DNA from: JBDTVS01 sp040007095
GTDB lineage: Bacteria; Acidobacteriota; Vicinamibacteria; Vicinamibacterales; CAVVIG01
NCBI GenBank assembly: GCA_040007095.1
Contig: JBDTVS010000171.1
Span: forward strand, 1 to 10,205
Direction of reading: 5' to 3'
DNA: 10,205 nucleotides
Part shown: positions 7,213 through 10,205 of the stretch, piece by piece
Layout: each line of letters starts with the position of its first letter
How positions within the stretch are numbered: the stretch's first letter is position 1
The notes under the pieces: generated by a model
Databases searched by the model: none
What the model saw: the letters and a program-made list of their open reading frames with translations, nothing else
What the model was told of the DNA's origin: nothing
Position numbers and translations under genes: made by a program

Positions 7213-7240
7213 CCGTGACGCCAAGGCGTAATCTGATCTC

Positions 7241-7432
7241 ATGACTCCGAAGCGCGCCCGCGCCCCAACCCGCCCCGACGCGGAGATCGACGACCCGGTG
7301 ACGCCGGAAGTCGAGGCGGAGCTGCGCAAGCGCCTGGAGACGTTCGACGAGGACGCCAAAGCTGCCCGCCCGTGGGAAGACGTGCTCGCGGACCTCAAAG
7401 CCCGCCGCCCGCTGCCCCCATCGCCCCGTTGA
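7241..7432 (+). CDS. Putative antitoxin of a ParE-type module
   Basis: A 63-residue, charged protein from ATG 7241 to TGA 7430-7432. It has a basic, Pro-rich N-terminus (PKRARAPTRPD), an acidic helix (TPEVEAELRKRLETFDEDAK) and the segment RPWEDVLADLKARR. A P-W-x-x-V/L-x-x-x-L/I-R/K end is usual in small addiction-module antitoxin components placed before RelE/ParE toxins, where this C-terminal part wraps the toxin. No clear ribbon-helix-helix N-terminus is visible, so DNA binding is uncertain. The stop overlaps the start of the toxin frame (TTGA), which suggests translational coupling. The ribosome site is weak. The call rests on size, charge and position; it is moderate. Confidence 0.6.
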   Translation: MTPKRARAPTRPDAEIDDPVTPEVEAELRKRLETFDEDAKAARPWEDVLADLKARRPLPPSPR

Positions 7433-7737
7433 GCCACCCCGTTCGCCTGAGCGCCCTGGCGGCGCACGACCTCCAGCAGGCCCGTGGCTGGTTTGACCAG
7501 CGTGAACAAGGGCTCGGTGACCGGTTCCTGGCAGGCGTCGAACAGACATTGGAGCGCATCGCCGGCAACCCGGAGCAATACGCTGTGGCGCTGCTCGATC
7601 TGCGCCGAGCAGCGATTCGTCCCTACCGTTACAGTCTTTGGTTCCGCGTGCTTCCAGACGCGAGTAACCGTCTTACATCGGAAGTGAGTCAGAGCCACGG
7701 GAACGAGCCAGAACCCCGCATGTGCGGGTCAGCGTAG
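7429..7737 (+). CDS. RelE/ParE-family toxin, possibly frameshifted near its C-terminus
   Basis: The frame starts with TTG 7429, overlapping the antitoxin TGA, and gives 102 residues. The body matches ParE: VRLSALAAHDLQQARGWFDQ (strand then helix), GLGDRFLAGVEQTLERIAGN, PEQY, then RRAAIRPYRYSLWFRV (residues about 62-77), the strand pair that carries the toxin surface. ParE toxins poison DNA gyrase; RelE relatives cut mRNA; which applies cannot be seen. After FRVLPD (about 7659) the tail SNRLTSEVSQSHGNE is unlike the family's last strand. A neighbouring frame gives TRVTVLHRK then TGA at 7687, which looks like that strand (V-x-V-L-H-x-R/K). So a one-base indel near 7655-7662 may have inactivated the toxin. 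Total length in the present frame is still normal for the family, so function is not excluded. Confidence 0.65.
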   Translation: MSHPVRLSALAAHDLQQARGWFDQREQGLGDRFLAGVEQTLERIAGNPEQYAVALLDLRRAAIRPYRYSLWFRVLPDASNRLTSEVSQSHGNEPEPRMCGSA

Positions 7738-7822
7738 GTCGAACGTCTGCCGCCGCGCAACGTTGCGAAATCCTGGATTCGGCGCGAGAATTCCCAATTC
7801 GAGACCAAAAGGAGATTAATCA

Positions 7823-8905
7823 ATGAGTGCTTCACTGATATCAGCAGCGGTCGTGGCCGCCGTCTTGGTGGCGGTCCCCGCTCAACCGCAGACCAATCGA
7901 ACGTGGTTGTCGGTTGACGGCGAACGCGGTGACGGTCAACCGAAGAACGCCCCTCCCGAGCAGAAACCCGGTGAAAAGCCGAACGCTCCCGACAAGCCGA
8001 TGACGGTCGAGAAAGTCAAGGAAGGACTCTATGTGATCCGCGGGCCTTTCAGCCTATGCGGTCCAGGCGGATGCCGCGGTGATTCGCCGACGGTCAACAC
8101 GGGCCTCTGGCATGAAGCTGGCGACGTCATCGTCCGGGTCACGCCGGCTGGCGTGATTCTCGTTGACGACAAATTTGAGTGGCATGCTCAGGAACTGCTG
8201 GAGAAGGTCAGGAGCATCACTCCTCTGCCCATCAAATATGTCCTGAACAGTCACTATCACGCCGACCATACCGGCGGGAATGCGGCCATGATCGCGCAGG
8301 GAGCTTTGATCGTCACCAGCCGGAATATGAGAGACGAATACCTCGGAATAGGCGGAAGAATAGGAGGAGCGAGCGGTGGCAACGCACCTATCCCCGTTCC
8401 ACAAATCGTGTTCGGCGGCGATTCCGGAGCAGTGTATCTCGGGGGAGTGGAAGCTCAAATGTGGTATTTCGGGCGCGCCCATACGGGTGGGGATACGTTC
8501 AATTATTTCCCCGATCTCAAAGTCGTGCAGACGGGAGACGTTGTGAACAGCGGAGCCCCGAATATCGACTATGCGGGCGGCGCAAGTATGGTGAACTGGG
8601 TGAAGGTCATCTATGACCTGCTCAAACTCGATTTCGACGTTGTTGTTCCGGGACACGGTCCCCTATATACAAAACAGTATGTGCTGGAGTACGCCCAGAA
8701 ACTCGAAATCCTGAACCAGCGGATGCTGGACCTCGTGAAGGCCGGTGTACCGAAGGAACAGGCATTCGACAAAATCAAGACCGACGACCTCGGATGGGCG
8801 CATACGGTCAGCACCGGCGCATTCAAAAACAGCGTTCCCGGATACTACGACGAAATGGCTGCGGTCTTAGCGGTGCAGAATGGTCGAGCCAGAGCGGCGA
8901 AGTAG
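7823..8905 (+). CDS. Secreted MBL-fold metallo-hydrolase
   Basis: A 360-residue protein from ATG 7823, seven bases after AAAAGGAGA (7807-7815). It has a signal peptide (SLISAAVVAAVLVAVPAQPQ, cleavage near residue 21-23) and a charged Pro-rich linker (about 33-60). The MBL fold follows: EKVKEGLYVIRG, TPAGVILVDDKF (about 110-121), the zinc motif NSHYHADHTGGN (His144, His146, Asp148, His149), FGRAHTGGD (His220), VQTGDVV (Asp239) and VVPGHGP (His278), so all six metal ligands are present. A helical C-terminal part follows. HxHxDH plus G-R-A-H-T-G-G-D is shared by many periplasmic hydrolases, including class B3-related and quinoprotein relay-type proteins; substrate is unknown and lactamase activity is not implied. 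An unusual short insert FSLCGPGGCRGDSP (about residues 75-88) has two Cys that could form a disulfide after export. It stands alone; a transposon end follows its stop by 16 bases. Confidence 0.88.
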   Translation: MSASLISAAVVAAVLVAVPAQPQTNRTWLSVDGERGDGQPKNAPPEQKPGEKPNAPDKPMTVEKVKEGLYVIRGPFSLCGPGGCRGDSPTVNTGLWHEAGDVIVRVTPAGVILVDDKFEWHAQELLEKVRSITPLPIKYVLNSHYHADHTGGNAAMIAQGALIVTSRNMRDEYLGIGGRIGGASGGNAPIPVPQIVFGGDSGAVYLGGVEAQMWYFGRAHTGGDTFNYFPDLKVVQTGDVVNSGAPNIDYAGGASMVNWVKVIYDLLKLDFDVVVPGHGPLYTKQYVLEYAQKLEILNQRMLDLVKAGVPKEQAFDKIKTDDLGWAHTVSTGAFKNSVPGYYDEMAAVLAVQNGRARAAK

Positions 8906-8921
8906 TTCGTTGCGCCGGGAA

Positions 8922-8939
8922 GGCACTGTCAAGTTGACG
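8922..8939 (+). repeat. Terminal inverted repeat end of an IS6-family element
   Basis: GGCACTGTCAAGTTGACG lies 16 bases after the MBL gene stop and 45 bases beyond the stop of the IS6-type transposase remnant. IS6-family ends begin GGCACTGT or GGCTCTGT, and the spacing to the transposase stop is normal for the family, so this is read as the transposase-distal end. The matching opposite end was not found. Confidence 0.6.
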
Positions 8940-8983
8940 ACGATCGGGCGCGACGATTCCTCGATAGTGGGCCTCGATGGTCG

Positions 8984-9245
8984 TCAGGAGGTCGCTGTGA
9001 TCTCGTTCCACGCCAGGAAGGCGCAGATTCTCAACAGACGGTGGTGCGCCGCCCGAAGCAGGTGACGCCCCACGCGGAAGCGATTTCCGATGAGGTCGTG
9101 GACGGACAGGAATCGCTGGGCCTGCGCCGAGGACTTGAACTGCCGCATCTGTCGTTCGCGTTGGCGCGTCGGCTGATGCGAGACTTCGGCTCGGTTGTTC
9201 GCGTACTGGTCCGTGGCGTGAACCCGTAATGTTCCAGTTCTCGGC
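8984..9245 (-). pseudogene. IS6-family transposase, C-terminal remnant
   Basis: On the minus strand, ending at TGA 8984-8986, the frame reads HATDQYANNRAEVSHQPTRQ, then RERQMRQFKSSAQAQRFLSV, then a helical end with FRVGRHLLRAAHHRLLR. NNRAE-x-SHQPTR-x-RER-x-M-R-x-FKS-x-x-x-AQRFLS is the signature of the end of IS6-family DDE transposases; the E in NNRAE is the last catalytic acid. Only about 80 of some 230 residues are present: the helix-turn-helix and the first two Asp are missing. Upstream the homology stops about where the integrase-type remnant ends, so that element probably inserted into or replaced the rest. An ATG at 9256 gives a 90-residue frame, but translation into anything useful is unlikely. 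Similarity begins near 9230; that edge is approximate. Confidence 0.85.
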
Positions 9246-9256
9246 CGACCCGACAA

Positions 9257-9830
9257 TCACGCCGTCCGCTCGTAGACATTGAGCAGCCCACCGAGCCGTG
9301 GCCGTGGCCCTGGACAATATCCGGCCGGCGGTTCCGCTCGACGTCTCGCCCACAATCAACGCGTTCCCCAGACCTTGATGATTGCGCTCGCGATGGTAGT
9401 GCTCGACGTACTCCGCCACCGCGTGCCGGAAGTGCCGCTCTCCGAGCGGAATCAGCCGATCCAGACACTCTTCTTTGATCGAACGCACGAAGCGTTCGCC
9501 TAGGCCTTCGCATTGGGCGCGCGCTCGGGAATCAGCACCACGCGGCTGCCGGCCTCCTGAAGCCCACGCCGGACATCGCGGTTCCATTTCCGATCCCGAT
9601 CGCAAATCACGACGGCCGGCGTGTCTACTCCGCCGGCCTCCCCCATCGTCAACGTCCGGACGATCTGCTGCATGAACAACGCCTCGGGATGGGGCGTGGA
9701 ACCGAGGATCCGCACGCGCCGGGAGGCCAGATCGACAACGAAGACGGTGTAATACGTGACGAGGCCTGCCACGTCCACACACCTCGGTCGTGAAGAAATC
9801 GGCGCCGGCCGGACGCGGGCTGAACGTCGC
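9257..9830 (-). pseudogene. DDE integrase-type transposase, 5'-truncated and frameshifted
   Basis: Pieces of one rve-superfamily transposase (IS3/IS481-like group) lie in order on the minus strand. First SPRPAGADFFTTEV (about 9820-9780) with the first catalytic Asp; then, after an indel near 9765-9780, GLVTYYTVFVVDLASRRVRI, GSTPHPEALFMQQIVRTL and VVICDRDRKWN with the second Asp; then RVVLIPERAPNAKA. At 9500-9502 a TAG replaces the usual Tyr codon, and one base is lost just after it; the frame then resumes as ERFVRSIKEECLDRLIPLGE (catalytic Glu) and EYVEHYHRERNHQGLGNALI. A third shift near 9300 leads to RLGGLLNVYERTA and the natural stop at 9257-9259. The N-terminal DNA-binding half is absent. 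At least three frame changes and one nonsense codon make it inactive. Confidence 0.85.
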
Positions 9831-9884
9831 GCCGAGGCGCCCATCACGCGCGGCCGCGCGCGCACTACGAGCACAGCGGCCCTG

Positions 9885-10205
9885 TCACTGAGGCAGCCAG
9901 GTGTTTTTCGGGGGCCACTCCGGCCAGTGATTCCCGACCGTCGCCTCAATCGGGATGGGGCCGAGCAACGAGGCGCCGGGGACAGTGCCGGCGGCGACAG
10001 GCCGCGCGGGCCGCGAGGTGGTGTAGCGCAGCTCGTTCCAGCCCACATGCCCGGTGATGGGCCGACTAAAGGTCGGCGTGTCGCCGGATCCGAAGTCTTC
10101 GTGAAGGATGTTGAACGTCAGCGTATCGCCGTGGATCTCGAAGTCGTCGAGCGCCGCCATCGTGTACGGGTTGTCGCATGGGCCGCAGACCATGCCGCGC
10201 AGCTT
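9885..10205 (-). CDS. Conserved-looking protein of unknown function, C-terminal fragment
   Basis: The minus-strand frame is open to the window edge (10205) and ends at TGA 9885-9887, giving 107 residues; the ATG at 10191-10193 is internal because codons before it continue (K-L-R-G-M). Visible features: MVCGPCDNPYTMAALDDF with a C-G-P-C motif, then beta strands IHGDTLTFNILHEDFG, PTFSRPITGHVGWNELRYTT, a Pro/Ala/Arg linker, SLLGPIPIEATVGN and a Trp/Pro-rich tail. The pattern resembles the end of exported beta-sandwich or barrel proteins of Acidobacteria, but I cannot name a family. C-x-x-C could bind metal or form a disulfide. The reading is intact up to the stop, where the transposase remnants begin within about 55 bases, so the insertion lies just downstream of the gene. 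Confidence 0.65.
   Translation of the reverse strand, partial: KLRGMVCGPCDNPYTMAALDDFEIHGDTLTFNILHEDFGSGDTPTFSRPITGHVGWNELRYTTSRPARPVAAGTVPGASLLGPIPIEATVGNHWPEWPPKNTWLPQ

Noticed and set aside
7205..7234. TTGCAC-18-TAATCT as promoter of the antitoxin gene
   Set aside because: Only three of six bases match in each box and the -10 would lie seven bases before the ATG.
7111..7698. A 195-codon minus-strand open frame
   Set aside because: It is antisense to the toxin-antitoxin pair and shows Ser/Arg-rich composition without a recognisable domain.
9981..9989. GACAGTGCC, exact reverse complement of the first nine bases of the IS6 terminal repeat at 8922-8930 and in the correct orientation for the opposite end
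   Set aside because: It lies inside an uninterrupted reading frame whose conserved-looking C-terminal part continues past it, and the match does not extend beyond nine bases, so chance is more likely.

Overview
The window is GC-rich bacterial DNA, probably chromosomal and from an Acidobacteriota-type soil bacterium (Vicinamibacteria-like). That placement is inferred from protein style, not measured: M13 peptidase, NHL-propeller and small secreted GxW proteins with signal peptides, strong AAGGAG ribosome sites, and decayed insertion sequences typical of such genomes. No tRNA, rRNA or CRISPR array was seen.

Layout. 1-294 is the C-terminal end of a START/SRPBCC-like lipid-binding protein. 295-839 holds no convincing gene. 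840-1478 encodes an intact lipoprotein carrying an HNH nuclease domain of the DUF1524/GmrSD-C type. Next come two damaged genes on the same strand: an M13 metallopeptidase that has lost its catalytic middle (1615-2468), and a secreted beta-rich protein interrupted by one in-frame TAG (2498-3313). A hairpin at the stop of the second separates it from a convergent, intact UlaG-type metallo-beta-lactamase-fold hydrolase (3498-4427, minus strand). 4428-5336 is a long stretch without a supported gene. 5337-7060 is a two-gene operon: a secreted NHL-repeat propeller and a small secreted beta-rich protein. 7241-7737 looks like an antitoxin/ParE-toxin pair with overlapping stop and start codons; the toxin tail looks frameshifted. 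7823-8905 encodes a second, secreted MBL-fold hydrolase.

From about 8922 to 9830 lies a mosaic of transposase remnants on the minus strand: the C-terminus and one terminal repeat of an IS6-family element, abutted by a 5'-truncated, multiply frameshifted DDE integrase-type transposase. The window closes with the C-terminal part of an unrecognised conserved-looking protein on the minus strand (9885-10205).

How it fits together. Most products are exported or envelope-associated (lipoprotein nuclease, M13 peptidase remnant, two GxW proteins, NHL propeller, secreted MBL hydrolase), so the region reads as accessory envelope or extracellular functions. At least four loci are decaying: the peptidase, the TAG-interrupted gene, probably the toxin, and the two IS remnants. 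I see no clear undescribed defence or biosynthetic system. The items most worth a second look are the lipoprotein HNH nuclease, the internally deleted M13 gene, the NHL/GxW operon and the nested IS mosaic.
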